Positions 51,231-64,000 of a stretch of 64,000 nucleotides of DNA are shown here, in pieces; positions within the stretch are counted from its first letter, which is position 1, and each line of letters opens with the position of its first letter. The notes below the pieces were generated by a model. The model did no database searches. It was not told the origin of the DNA and saw only the letters and a list, made by a program, of their open reading frames with translations. Source of the stretch: Bombus terrestris (Eukaryota; Arthropoda; Insecta; Hymenoptera; Apidae); contig NC_063274.1 in the NCBI RefSeq assembly GCF_910591885.1, positions 4,774,001-4,838,000 of the forward strand, given 5' to 3'. A program made the position numbers and the translations under genes.

Positions 51231-52860
51231 AAAATAACGGTTTGGTGATACGAAGAGGAGGCGAGGTAAGTTCGAGATGACAGAGTGGGGTCAGAGGATA
51301 ACTCGGGTCTCGACCGGAGCTGCTTTTGACACGAATACGTTTATGCGATCACTTGGCCTCTCGTTTCTCACGTTAAGGCTCTGTCCACACCGACACCGGA
51401 TCACTTATCGGTTATTTTATTTCAGGAAGGACGCGTCGCCGAGCTTCTTTATAACTCAAGAAAAAAGATTTTCACCCGCTGATATTCTAAAGGGATATTT
51501 CAGCTAGGTCGCGAAATTTCCTTTTTTCCGTTTTTTCTCGTCTTCGCTCGCGCTTACTTGGATACGTCTGAATCTATAATGCTTTTGATATCAAGCTTTA
51601 GTCGGTTGGTATAATCGAGTCGCTTCGCGGTGAAATAAAAAAAAAAAAAAAAAGACGGGGGAGGAAAGAGACAGAAGAGAAAAAGAAAGAAAATGAAATC
51701 CGCTGACGACAGAGCTTGGTTTTTAAGTGAATCGCGTCTGTAAACGCGACGTCGCGTAACACGAGTGCGCGAAACACCGCGAACCTATTAGCGCGTGAAA
51801 TGGAGCGACTTGAAAGAAACGAATTCTATCCTCATCGAGGACGACGGTAATCTACGTAATCGCAGACACGCTTCAAAGCGTTCAACTTAATCCGAGATGC
51901 AGGAATTTTCTCGACTACTAACGCGTAATTAATTCGCGAGCAGCATCAATTAAATCGCGACTCACCGATTTCGCGAGTGCATACTTCTACAAATCGGTAG
52001 AACAAGAAAGGAAAGGCTTACTCTACCTCGGCCAACGTCCATTATATTAATACATCGGTATCGATTCTGTCGTTTAAAATCAACGATTTGAATAGAAGCA
52101 TGCAGCGTGTCTTCGTATAATTACGAGCGGCATAAAACAACGGCGACGGACGCACGGATTTGGCTTCGATATCGGCGCAAATTAAAAATAAAACGCAAGA
52201 GGGTCGCATTGTGATGTCACCGTCAACTTCGAGGAACATGAAAAGCGTGACGTACAAAATTTTTCTCTGTGTAATTGCGATAAAAGTATATCTATATATT
52301 TACATATATACATGTATATATGTGTATGCGACAGAGTAAATTAACGTTTCGCGTGTAGCACCTTGCCAACGCAACGATATAAAAGAAACCGGTGCAAATG
52401 GGTTAAGGACGAGATACTTTTCACGAAAATCGCAACACGCTCGTGTGGTTCTTTTCTTGCCCGTTGACGCGTTTACTACTCAGCCCACCCATCCGGTGAC
52501 TTCCGGTGACATGATGACGAGTATAACTCCCGGGCCATTCGGCGCATTAAACGCGAGGACAATTAAATGGCCCCTTCGCTGATTCCCGCCGGTAACTTAT
52601 TCCCAAAGTTTCCAAACTTGGTCGCGCAAACAACTTTAATTAAATATCTACCAGCGATGCCTGCGCGCGTTCGTCGATGAACCACAGACGAAGAAGGAAG
52701 AGCTGGAAACAAACGAAAAGAAACGATCATCGAGCGAAGAACAAGAGAAAACGAAGAAAAGAAGGTAAAGTTAAAAAGGAGAAAGATTTACGGAGAAGAG
52801 ATAGAGAAAAGTGAAAAAGCGAGAGAAGTAAATGTGAATACCTAATAATGTAATACTAGG
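51230..52860. other. moderately CpG-rich non-coding block
   Basis: CpG is more frequent than in the flanks, with TCGCG words scattered throughout. A 17-base A run at 51637-51653 precedes a purine-rich stretch. Near 52300 there is a TATATACATGTATATATG palindrome-like repeat. From 52680 the plus strand is again A/G-rich. No exon is supported. Confidence 0.42.
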
Positions 52861-55800
52861 CTAATTCTCTTTAGAAAACTCGGAATCGCGGTTTTCGTTA
52901 ATGAAAATGAATAATGGACAGGGTAGATAATCATACCGCATTCGATGTACACAACCACCCCCAACCACGCCATTTTCTAATTGAGTCCATCATCGTATTG
53001 GCATACCACGGTTTTCGTTAATTGTAATGAATCGCGAGTCCCAACAACGCCTGTATTAGGGTAAATACAAGACTGGCTATTTTTGTTACGTGGAATCGAA
53101 TTACATGTACGTTTCTGTAAACAAGAGATCACTGCGATATCAGAAAACCGTTTTAATGAAACATAACGAGAAAACTTGTCACGACTTACCCTCGGCCATA
53201 AACAACGTGATTTATATTCGTACGTGTAAATTATATAAATCCTGAATTTTTTAGAATACTACTTGAAGATACAGTTATTTGTCTGATTGCTTTTTAGTGT
53301 ATCGATTTGATTAATTGTATGAATTGTAGACTGTAGTAAAATATTGACATTATGTGTATATATGATGTTTACTATGTTGATTAATTGAAACAATTTAATT
53401 GAAACAATTACTAATTAAGTTAAAATGTGAAAAATGTAATCCACAATAATAGTATGCCAACTATTTATCCATTTAACGCACTTACATGCCCGTGACATCT
53501 CTATAAAGAAATAAATAGTTTTTAATTTAATCTTTAATAAATTCAAGGAAGGCGTATAATTTAAGATCTCAGAATCTAAGTATACATATATATCTTATAA
53601 AAAATAGACGATACACCCATCTGTATTGTAAGTTGTTTTTTTATTATGAAAAGAATAATTACATACTCTTACTCTGTTAAACTTCCCATAGATACGTAAA
53701 CATCCACAGTTTATTTATGATAATCGCATCGACACCGGCCAATCTTCGTAATCAACGTTCGTCATCAATCCGCCACTCTTGTGAAATCATTTCGATCTTG
53801 ACTGGATGCATCAACGTGGAGTGAGCCGGGAACGAAAAATCTCTCTCTTTAGGAAAATTATCGACGGTTCGGAGGAGCGCGATCCAGTCGAAGAGCACCA
53901 TTGATACGAAAACGAGTATCGACTTTGACTGTCCACCGACTCTCACCTTTGCCAGTGCGTTCCTTTTAATCTATCCGCGTGATGCAACGGACTGCAACGT
54001 TCTTCTGCCTCCGAGGGCTTTCGGATAGCAGTAGAGGAAAAGAGAATGAGAGAGAGGGAAGAAGGAGAGAAAAAAGAAGAGAAGATGTATGCGGAATCGC
54101 GCGCGTCGAGTACGTGGAACGCATTACACGATCATCGCGTACGGAAAGCCCAGATCAATTACATAATGGCGCGACTGAAACGGATGCTCTTCAACCACCG
54201 CCCCGAGCCCCCTTAGCCCCGTCCCACCCCAAAGCGTCCCTGCGCTCCTGGCACAGCCCCTTTCGCAAAGTGACTATAGAACAAAGGGTTGAGCCTCTTC
54301 TCTGCGGGCGCAGTAATTATTATGCTCTTTGACGATCCCTCTGTCTGTCAACGGTAACGCCAACGGAATCGATACTTCTAAAACTTTAATCGTTTCACGT
54401 ATGAGTGACATGCTTTCGCGTTAAGCCGCATGTAAAAATATTTCACGTCCGCAGCCGAGCCTCGGGGGAAACGAGGAGGTGTCGAGAAGGGTACCATCCG
54501 TGTCGATGATTTTCCTTTCATCTGAATCGATGACTCGGTGGAGTAAAAACTTTATAGATCGGTAGATATAGGGAAAAGTTTCGATTTAGCTGTAAGATGT
54601 TTGGTTTGGCTGAGTGTGTCGTGCGAAGATATCAGGTTGAGGGATTAATAATCGTCTAAAGGATTAATAAACGATAACGAGTTCTTCTTATTTAAAAAGA
54701 ATGTACTTAAAATATCTTATCGAATACGATATCTCTTATTAGATATATCCATGTACTCGAAGATTTTGCAACCCATACACTGTGGCACCTTAAACTTTAG
54801 GCCATTAAGAACAGTGTATAGGTTCCAAGGACCTTGACCCATTGTGTAGATTTCAAGAACTTCCACAGTCCCCATAGTTGATTATGTGGTTCTAATGTAT
54901 GCCATATTGCTTAAATATTAAATATTGTATTGTTATTGTAGTAAATATATTTAATTTAATTCTTAAACGATTAACTTTAGTTTGGGATCTGTTTCGTGTG
55001 GTATAAATAATCGTCGTGGATTGATACGTACGATTGATTGCGAAAAAGTCATGTTAACTATGAGAAATTGTGAAAATCGTATAATCATAAAAAATGTGTA
55101 GAAAATATTGTGTAACCACCCTAGAGGAATATTATTCTTTTCTTCAAGAAAGGTATATTCTGTCCCATTATTTCAATGATTTAGATAAATATGAATATAA
55201 AGAATATTAAACCTGCAGACATGTTTGTCGACTTATTAGATAAACTTTCAGTCTTTTCAATTTTCGAATTTTAAATATTTAACACTATATTCTACAGGAA
55301 CTACTAAGAGATATTCGATATTACTTCAGAGACGAACAGAAATAAATACATTCGATCAAAATACAACTAAACGCAGCACATAACAATTACATAATTTCTT
55401 ATCGTGCCTATTACAGCGACTCAGACGTTGATAAAGGAACAAACAGATAAGAAATTGTTGACTCTATGTATAACAGCGAAGGAGAGGGAATACAGAAGAT
55501 AAACGGAGGATCATGATATTGCCGAGAGTTAGATACTTTCCTGGATCAGTAGTGAAAAATGATAGGGCGCGATCGAGCTGGCGTCGCTGGGATCTCATTA
55601 TACCCCGTGGAAAGACGAGATCGTCTCCGTAGAACTTCTTTTTCGCCTGGAAGGAAGGAGGGCCTCCCGTTTCACGATACAGAAACGCTTTCCTCGTTAG
55701 TCTTAATTTTCTCTTGCGGCCCGACATAGGCGACGACACTTCATATCGCGAACGACAGTACATTCGTGGGAGCGTTAATGACACCGTGGAATACACGCGA

Positions 55801-58800
55801 TGAATAAGATCGTAATAACGAGTGCCAACCGTTGTTCGCAACGGACCCCTTAATTTTCCTGCCTAATGTTTGGATTAATTTTCCGTTCGTCTTTTTCGCG
55901 CGCCGCGTATTTACTTTTGTTGAAATAAAACAAAGAATGTAGGCCGCTGTCTCCTATCTGAATATGAAAATCTCTTTTGCAGCTGTATCGTCACAGATTC
56001 TCTGTGTATACATACAATATGCATGATACACACTTTCCGGCGAATCACAATTATAATATATATAAGTATATGTATATAATTTTGTTTCAGCGGAATATCG
56101 TCACTGCCAAATACTCAATAGCATCCTGGATAATTTAAAATATTATTTTGTTACTTCTGCAGGGGATGAGCGCGTACATATAAAGTGCGCGCTTATATTG
56201 TTCCTTTCTGATTCTACATTAAAACTGTTTCACAGTATTTTGTTGTTCCATTTTTTGTTTGGAACCTGCATGTAGACATTTTATTTTGATATTTGAAGTA
56301 TACAAATGTCTTCGTTATAAGTTTTAGTTGTTATTTTTCATAATAAATTCTTTATATATTTATCATCTTAAATAATCTTGTATAATAGATCGTTAAATTT
56401 GTACGAACCAATAATTCCACTAAAACGTAGAACGATATAACATTAATCTTGTCATATTTTTAACACATTTTATTTTAATACCAATCAGTAAAGCTAAGTC
56501 AGGCAAAACTATTTTACATGCTTTTTATTTTTAGAACTTAATATTTTCTGTAAAATGTCAAGTTCTTTAATAAGAGATATTACAGATCTTTGACCAGAAC
56601 GTATCTAATGATACGAGGCGAAAAAGAACTGAAGGAAATGTCTGACTTTTCAAACGCGTTTCTGATGGCAGATATCGCGTATCACTACATACATACACGC
56701 ATAATATGTACACAGACATATACCAGAGATGCTCTTGGCCCGAGCAAAATCTCAGCCCGCAGGAATGACAATAGACTGTCAGATAATGAATCCCCACTGT
56801 CACCCCCTTTACCATCTCACGTCCTAAAACCCACCCTTTGCCATGCTCTCTCTTTCTCTACCTGTCTTTTTCCCGCGCGTATTTCCTTTCTCTCGGCAGC
56901 GACGGGTTCGAAACCATCAACTTTTACTTATCGAAGAACAAACTTTTTCACGACATCGATATCATAATGATAAATTAGACTGATCGAATCGACGACGAAA
57001 TAATATTTGTCCAGCTAATTATTTATTATACCATTCTCAGTTTATATATCTCTAGTTTAGAATTTTAAATGAAGAAATTTAGTGAAAATTACTTACATTA
57101 AACTTATATCTTAAGCGTTTATTTTAAACTGCATAAAATATGAAAAGATAACGGCCAATGTTTTGCTAATTCTATATTCTTTTTTTAATTTAAAGATACA
57201 ACATTGCGATATTGCTGTTAGGGCTAATTTTCTTTAATAAGTAATTAGCTTTCTCCTTTCTATTTTGCCATATAACGCTTATTTTATATTAGTATTTTTT
57301 CTTTTTTTTTTTTTCATTTCTTGTAATACAACCAAATTGGAATAAAAAGAGTCGTATTATTGCGTAAGCTAATAAACGATGTATGTAACTTTTACTTAGA
57401 TCTCAGTTGTATCTCTCGCTAACTATACCCTTTATATTTTCCACCCTCTACTCTTGTAGCAAACAGGACTATGACCGAGTAGGCGAGGCGTCCACTTAAC
57501 GCTAATGCCCCTTTTATTGGTCAAGATTCCAGTCAAAAGCTGAATAGACGCTCGAGTTATACTCCCAATTCAGTTTCCTCTAAAAATTGAACGAACAATT
57601 CATTATACCTGCTTGTAAATATTATACTCAATCCCGTAAAATCTCATTTGGCAACTAATATAATTTTTATATGCCAAACGATACAGATTAATTTACTTTG
57701 AACAAATTGAAAATAAATTAAACGTAATTTTCCCATTCGAGCAAATATTTCTATATTTTTTTGATTATGATTGATTACGTTATTTATAGCTATTCCTTAT
57801 ATTGTTTTCAATTCCACATTTAAACATAATTAATATTCATTTCCGTTTATAATTCACATATTAAAAAATAAAAGAAAGGAATTCAGTCGTTTATCCGCTT
57901 ACGATTAAGCCGATGGGTTCTTTTAATCTAAAGTATAATGCGTATTTAAATTTATCATGGTACATGCGAATTCTCTTCCATTTTTTCCTTCCTTCTTTTT
58001 TTACGTGAACTCGGAAACGAATGAAGCAAAGCCGGAAAAAAGAATTGGAACGTGAGGTGTAACATATCGAACTGAATGTTGAAGCCAGTGAGAGAGCGAG
58101 TCGAAAAAAAATTTTGCCTGGGCCTGGAATAACTCCAGGCAGAAAAAGTGAGCAAAAAATTTCCATAAAAATGCACTCGTACGTATAATCCGGATAAAGC
58201 TTAGCATCGTGAGAGCGGCTATGTCACCAGTGGAAATGGCGAAAAAAACAGAATTGGTATGTGGAAATGACGGTAATCGAAGATTGTAAAAGGGCACGTG
58301 AAGAAAATGTTATAGCATACAATAATTTCAAAGATATCTTCTTGAATAAAAAAGACATATATATATATAAGTATAAAATTCATGTTAAAAATAAAACATG
58401 TTAAAAAATTATCTTTAACAGGAATATTGTAGTACATATATTAATGACATATGACTAAAATATATATGGGTTAATATCATATTAGAAAATAAACATTTAT
58501 TATTTTGTTAAATAAAATTTAAATCTAGAATAATTTTGTGAAAAAAATATATTTTCGTTACTTATTTTGATACATTCATGATAGTTTGTATATAAATATG
58601 GCTTATACATTTAGGACCTGAAATTCATCTTTTATGTATATAATTTTGTTTCAGTCTCATAGAACAAAAGATTTGATCATTCCTTTTTTAATCTTTTGTC
58701 CACAAATGTTCGCACTGAATAAAATATTACTTCTAAATTGTATGTACAATATCAAAATATCTAAATTTCACCGATAGCTTTAACAAAATATTAAGGAAAT

Positions 58801-59318
58801 TATTAACATCAACAAGAATGGTGTAGAATATATTTATTACAAAATACTTCAGATAATGTATACTTACTGACGTACGTCCGCACAAAATTTGGAAGATAAC
58901 GACATTTGTTTATGTTGTCAAGTTGCAATATGGAAATAGTGTTGCGTTAGTTTCCCGTTTAAACTTGACTATAAAGTTATGTTCAACTACTATTGTGTAA
59001 GAAAGTTTGAATAAAAAAAGATATTTTTGTACCATGTTATGAAAGAATGGAACTCAAATTACAAATGAAAATATGCACTTTAGAAAAATATGACCCTATT
59101 TTCATTGAGTGAACTTCTGTATGTTTGAAAAATACGTTACTTAAAAGATTGATTTATATGCTTTAAAGTCAAATACGTGATATATTTTCATGAGATCTTA
59201 AGTTTTAATGATTACGCATCAGTCTTCAGACTGTTAACTGATTAGTCATTAGCAGTAAATTAAGCTTTATAGATCACAATGGTTTAGTACTTTACATTCA
59301 ACAAAAATAATCTGTAGT
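52861..59318. other. end of the gene desert
   Basis: AT-rich DNA with two GC-richer patches (about 53.94-54.35 kb and 55.46-55.90 kb) and pyrimidine-rich sequence at 56.8-56.9 kb. ORFs at 53979-54332, 55464-55841, 56590-56967 and 57891-58297 have no motifs or splice context. The last 0.5 kb is probably 3' UTR of the GKAP1 gene. A reverse-strand AATAAA (TTTATT at 58833-58838) is a candidate poly(A) signal. Confidence 0.42.
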
Positions 59319-61065
59319 TTAGGCATTTTCATTAACGGGCCTCTTCTTATTCTAAAAAATAAATATAGTTTGTTAACACACGATTATATGTAATCAATTA
59401 CATTAAATTTAATGCCGTTCTAATAATTATCTTACAGTTTGTTTAGATGGTTTAACATCTGTACTAGAAGTACGTGTTTTGGACCTCTCTTGTTCTAATT
59501 GTGCATGTAAGGATGCTACTTCGGACGTCAACTCATCTCGTATTTCTTGTAATTTTGCGACTTCAGCTAATACTGACGCTTTGTCTTTCACTAGAAACGA
59601 ACAAGAAAATTAATCATATTTACAATAATACTAGAACTATCAGTAAAGAACTATTAAGCCTACTTTCTCCATGAGATAATATTTGATAAAGCTTTTTATT
59701 CCTTTCTTTAACTTGTGTTAATTCCTTTTTTAAGTTTTCTACTTGACTCTTTAATTCATTAATGATTTCGTCACGTTTTTCCACCTCTACCCTTAATTGA
59801 GCAGATGCAATATCATCATCGATTTTATTTAATCTCGCCTTCAATATATCCTTTTCTTTTTCCTTTGTGATTTCTTCTTTTGTCTCCTTTTCAATTCTTT
59901 CAAAAAATTCTGTGTCTAATTCTATAAATAAATTGACTAAATTAATAATTTTTTATCTACTTAAGATTTAAAATATGAAATTATTTTACCTTTGGATTTA
60001 GTATCACCATTTTCTGGAGGTAATACTCTATTTTGAGTAGTAGTAGTAGTAATGGTAGTAGTTGTAGTAGAAGTAGTTTCTAATCCCATATTGTTGAACT
60101 GCTCCAATGACATAGTAGCCTTTTTTGATTTTTTCCCTGATTTCTTATTTGACTCTTGCTCTTTTTCTGACTTGACTGCACTTACTAGCTGCTCTTCATA
60201 AGCCAGCTTTGACAGCAAAATGGCTTGATGTAATTCTTGCTCAAACGTTTCCTCGACAGCCTTAAGGAAATCACAATTGGACGTGATAACACACAACACT
60301 TATAAATATGTCACTACTGAAACAAAATCTTAGCTTTAACAATTTATATCTAAAACTAAACTATGATTTTCACACATATTAGTCAAGCCTGTGCTGTCCT
60401 TTATTACACACAATTGGTTGGGTGTCATTGTACCAATGTCCAGATAAAAACTTATTTTATTAAATTTATAACAAAAATTTCATTAAACTAAAGACAAGTA
60501 AATAAAATACATTATAAAAAATGTATACATTACCATTGTATCTTTCTGTTTCCATTGTTCCCATTGTTGATTTTCATTGCTACTAGTTTTTTTCTTTTTT
60601 CCCTATAAATAAAGAAAAAGTGTAAAATAAATAAAACATTTATTTTACAAATTTCTGAACATTATTATGATGATATTAAGAACTAAATTATTCTATTAAT
60701 TATAAATTGATTTGCTTCCTACATTTAAAAATATATTGAGATTCATTATATACACCACTAAAGGACAAAATCAATATTGAAGTTCGTTTCAAAATACAAG
60801 GTCCCGCCACGACTTACAAATACTATGACGTTTACCGGGTAATCAAAAACAAAAAAACAAAAAAAAAAAACAAAAACTACACGCATCATACCTTATTTTG
60901 TTTTTTCTTGTCGTCCTTTTTTGGTTGCTGCTGTTGTTTCGATTTGTCGGTTTTAGATTTTTGATTCGTCTTACCGGCAGTAACATTCTTCTGAGATTTC
61001 TTCGGCTTACAATCATCATCATCAATGCTGAGAACTGCGAATCTTGATGGTACGGCGGTCGCCAT
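59319..61065 (-). CDS. Gkap1: G kinase-anchoring protein 1 (GKAP1) orthologue
   Basis: Six exons, 61065-60892, 60602-60534, 60260-59990, 59921-59664, 59590-59436 and 59351-59319, join in phase to 319 residues (human GKAP1 has 366). The N-terminus MATAVPSRFAVLSIDDDD matches the SRFALLQVD start of GKAP1. A Lys/Gln-rich stretch follows, then WEQWKQKD (human WQEWRQRD) and ELHQAILLSKLAYEEQ (90-105; human DLEKALLLSKLEYEE). A Thr-rich microsatellite-coded run is at 143-156. A long coiled coil (about 173-300) carries the diagnostic GEMKDKA at 256-262 and LTSEVASLHAQLEQERSK. In mammals GKAP1 is a Golgi-associated coiled-coil protein that binds cGMP-dependent protein kinase I-alpha. The last exon codes for only ten residues. 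Confidence 0.93.
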
Positions 61066-62831
61066 TTCTGTGAACTCTGAATATACGTATTGATAACGAA
61101 AACTACAGAACTTCCGGTATCATTATACTCATAAAACTTGTAATGTTCATTGAGTCTTGTGTTATTGCATCGTGTATCATGTAAAAAATGATATAACCTA
61201 GTACAAACGAACGACTTACGTGCTATACTTATCGCACACAAACGGATGTATAAGGAAAAATGAAGAACGATGTTAAGCTATCACATAAACCGGAAACGAA
61301 TAGTAGACGTTATTGCAAACTTTCAGCGCCTCTAGCGGAAAATATTATGGAAATTACACTTACCCGCCCGGCGACACAGTAAGACCAACTGTAGAAATAG
61401 AAATAAGAAAATTGTATATTTCAAAGTTTCAAGAGTTTAACATGGTACTTATACTTGAAAGAAAATAAATTTATTACTATTATATATCTCAAAGTACTTA
61501 CATATTTAATACCAAATATTATATTTGAATTGTTTTATACATACATACATGCTATAATCTTTTCCTTGATTTGTGTTAAAGTTTTATTACTGTTTATCAC
61601 AATATAACAATATAACAATATTAGTAATTAAGAAACGTTATCGATGTTAAATAGTTTGCAACTTATTTTATAATTAATTTCATATACATTTCAATTTACA
61701 TGTCATAACTGATAAAAAATATTTTAGTTTTATAACTCTAATATAATATGATATTATACTTTTATACTTGTACAAAATTTAAATGTATCAGTTATTAAAG
61801 TTATAAGTTGATCCATTTTGATATTTGAATTTATATTTACATCATAGTTATTGTTTTATACTTCATAATATTGTAAAAAAATTTCGTAATAATTTTGTAA
61901 TTAAACTGTATTTCTTTTTGTTTATTTGTTATACACTAAATTTAGTTTTTTAAACTTTATATTCACGTTATGTATACAAAATATAAAAGTATGCTATTTA
62001 TATTTAATTGTAGCAAAAAATGCATTCTACATAAGTATTAAAAACATAAAATCAGATTGATATTAAAAATTTATATACGAAGTATTACATATAAATGCAA
62101 CTATTGATAAATTATATTGAAGTGATAAACCATGAGAAATGTATGTGTATTACCAGGTATTACTTAGCATTTAAATCCTTATCACCTTTGATCTTTTATA
62201 TAATTTTTATTTCATTATCATATATAGAATAAAGTCTTTTTAAAATCAACAATGTTTATTTATTCCTATCCTGAAAATAATATTTAGCGCAATTAGCAAT
62301 TATTGGAATAATTATAAAATTGTAGAATTACTAAAATAAGATATGTATATAAGTAGAAATTGGTAGAAAGGTAGGAGATAGATAAAATGCAACAGTTGGT
62401 AACATTGTCGAATCGAGAATCTCGAACAACGAGAGAGAAGGAAGTATCCATCACACATCCATCCATCCACCGTACAGAGCCCCGTTGCACGTCGGGAAAT
62501 TGAACATGTACGTATGTCGTATGAGCGACGTAGAGCGTTGAATGTGTCGATTGCGTTCGGGGTTGGCTTGTACTTTTCGCGGTTAAATGTGCGCGCAGCA
62601 ACATCGCATGGTCAGCTATCAAGACGTTTGCGAACCCTTCTAGTTTATAGTGACTAAGTGATAAGAGGTGAGGTGAAAAGAGAAACTTCTTTTCTTGGGA
62701 CGCTCGCCAATTTCGGGGCTATAACATTCTATTGCGGCGTCGTCTTAACAAACAGTCAAGAGAACACATAAAGGTTCACTGCTGTGCATCTGTGTGTGGA
62801 ATATATCCAATCACGGAATTCGCGGGCTAAG
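61066..62831. other. region upstream of GKAP1 and of the 62.8-kb ORF
   Basis: The first 320 bases are the likely GKAP1 promoter and 5' UTR. From about 61.4 to 62.35 kb the DNA is extremely AT-rich with no frame of note. From about 62.4 kb CpG rises, consistent with a promoter for plus-strand transcription. A donor-like GAG|GTGAGG occurs at about 62667, so a 5' UTR exon of the PWWP gene could start here. Confidence 0.4.
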
Positions 62832-62993
62832 ATGCCCGACGTGGCTCTCGCGGACAACGTCGGCATCGAGATCAACGAAGATCGACGAAGCGGTGCACGG
62901 AGCGACGCTCGCTCCTGGTTTCCCGCGAATACACCTCCGATTCCATTTTTATCTATGCCCGCGCATATGGGTGAACAATTTGTCGTATTTTGA
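62832..62993 (+). CDS. possible small protein, 53 residues
   Basis: An ATG at 62832 opens 53 codons ending TGA at 62991-62993. The frame is GC-rich compared with its surroundings and reads MPDVALADNVGIEINEDRRS..., with a Pro-rich NTPPIPFLSMP near the C-terminus. An AATAAA follows at about 63159. The AT-rich DNA on either side makes this compositional block stand out. It could be a short coding gene, an upstream ORF in the 5' UTR of the PWWP gene, or just a CpG promoter island. I do not recognise it. Confidence 0.33.
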   Translation: MPDVALADNVGIEINEDRRSGARSDARSWFPANTPPIPFLSMPAHMGEQFVVF

Positions 62994-63686
62994 AACATCG
63001 GAGTGCTTGTAAATTAATTGACTGTTTTGAAGAAAAAAGATATTTGTTTTATATACTACGGATGATTGCTATACTTTGTTCAAGATAACATAACATGAAA
63101 ACAACGACAATTTGTTAGTGTATTATCTGTTCTTTTTTTCTTTCTCTCGTGTATTTCTAATAAAATATGTAATACATGATTTTGGAACGAATATTTATGG
63201 TGCAATTTATAGATCTGGAAGAAGGACATATTAATTAAGGCTTAGTAGCAGGATTTACTCTAGTGGTTATATTGTCTTTTGTATTTATGCCTAATGTAAA
63301 ATGTTACACATGAAGAAATCAAAAGCGTTTTGATCAATCAATGTATGTACTTTAAGTTTAAAAATTTACAAAATGAGAGAAACGTAATCGAAAAGTGTCC
63401 ATAAACTTAAGAGAATCATTTATTCATTTGCAAATTGCATATTGCATTTGTTTATATGGTTTTCCATAGATATTTATCATGTTTCTTCTCAAATTAAATA
63501 AAACCACTTATTGTTACTATATATTAAGACCAGATTTCAGTCAGTAGAATAATTCTTTCTTATTGTTACAATACGCGAACAATTATTACTTGAGGTGCTT
63601 CATCTAAAGATAGATAATATATAAGATATTTATGTTGAATTTCAATGCTGGTTTTATGAAAGAATAATATTAAGTATCTTTCTAAA
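62994..63686. other. AT-rich spacer or 5' intron before the PWWP gene
   Basis: No open frame is supported. The sequence could be 3' UTR of the small ORF with AATAAA near 63159, or an intron or 5' UTR of the PWWP gene. Confidence 0.4.
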
Positions 63687-64000
63687 ATGTGTGAGCAAAC
63701 AGAAATTAATTATTTGGATGGAGATGTTGTTTGGGTGAAACTCGGAGGTTGTTGGTGGCCTGGACAAGTTACTGGGTTCCACAATTTACCTGAAGATATT
63801 CAACATGGATTTCAAAAGAAACCTTTAATAGCTGCTGTGAAGTTTTTTCAAGAAGATACATAGTAAGTAATCTTCAACTTATTTTTATTATATATTAAAT
63901 CTATTAATGTTTTTAATATTATTTTTGGCTAATAGATATTTATATCTTTTATATATATATGTCTCAATGTTTTAATTTTTTCAGTGAATTTGTCAAGAAC
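63687..64000 (+). CDS. PWWP-domain protein, N-terminal part (cut by window end)
   Basis: The first exon 63687-63862 encodes 58 residues plus two bases and has a GTAAGT donor. The second starts at 63985 after TTTTTTCAG and reads EFVKN up to the window edge. The translation MCEQTEINYLDGDVVWVKLG GCWWPGQV... contains a PWWP domain, with the core GDVVWVKLGGCWWPGQV (residues 12-28) matching the usual GDLVWAKxxGxPWWPA pattern, with Cys-Trp-Trp-Pro in place of Pro-Trp-Trp-Pro. PWWP domains bind methylated histone H3 tails and DNA in chromatin. Two aromatic residues expected in the methyl-lysine cage (the Trps) are present, and Phe is available in VKFF. The rest of the protein lies beyond the window, so the family member cannot be named. 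Confidence 0.85.

Overview
The window looks like insect nuclear DNA, most likely from a hymenopteran and probably a bee. It is AT-rich, with short intron-split genes, long gene-poor stretches, CpG-rich islands and decayed DNA transposons. There are no bacterial operons, CRISPR arrays or tRNA genes that I can see. Species-level placement is inference.

Layout. 1-10.4 kb: AT-rich and nearly gene-free. It holds a candidate ATG exon (860-898), a piggyBac-type MITE (3364-4061), a CpG-rich patch (about 7.85-8.76 kb) and a possible TATA promoter with a 5' UTR exon (9398-9592). 10.5-14.8 kb, + strand: a FEM-1 family ankyrin protein (CUL2 ligase substrate receptor). One of its introns contains a dead mariner-like transposase on the opposite strand. 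14.8-18.7 kb: shared 3' space between convergent genes. 18.7-21.2 kb, - strand: an hnRNP M / rumpelstiltskin-type protein with three RRMs. 22.0-24.4 kb, + strand: mitochondrial NAD-dependent isocitrate dehydrogenase alpha subunit, head to head with the hnRNP M gene across about 0.8 kb. 27.6-29.1 kb, + strand: a small secreted protein that I do not recognise, split by a GC-AG intron. 31.7-33.7 kb, - strand: a His/Gln-rich, probably nuclear protein that I could join into three phase-consistent exons (484 aa) but cannot name. 33.7-59.3 kb: a gene desert with alternating AT-rich and CpG-rich, purine-skewed blocks and no convincing coding exon. 59.3-61.1 kb, - strand: a GKAP1 (G kinase-anchoring protein 1) orthologue in six exons. 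62.8 kb: a possible 53-codon small ORF. 63.7 kb to the window end: the first exons of a PWWP-domain protein, cut by the window edge.

Exon joins were made by hand from GT-AG (or GC-AG) sites, reading-phase agreement and family resemblance. For the hnRNP M, IDH3A, GKAP1, His/Gln-rich and secreted genes, and for the FEM-1 gene from its second exon on, all phases close without frameshifts. The genes do not form one pathway. They are ordinary housekeeping or regulatory genes next to a long, possibly regulatory, desert. I found no clear new multi-gene system. The strongest leads are the unnamed His/Gln-rich regulator candidate beside the desert, the unnamed secreted protein, the two transposon relics, and a palindrome-plus-hairpin in the convergent 3' region.
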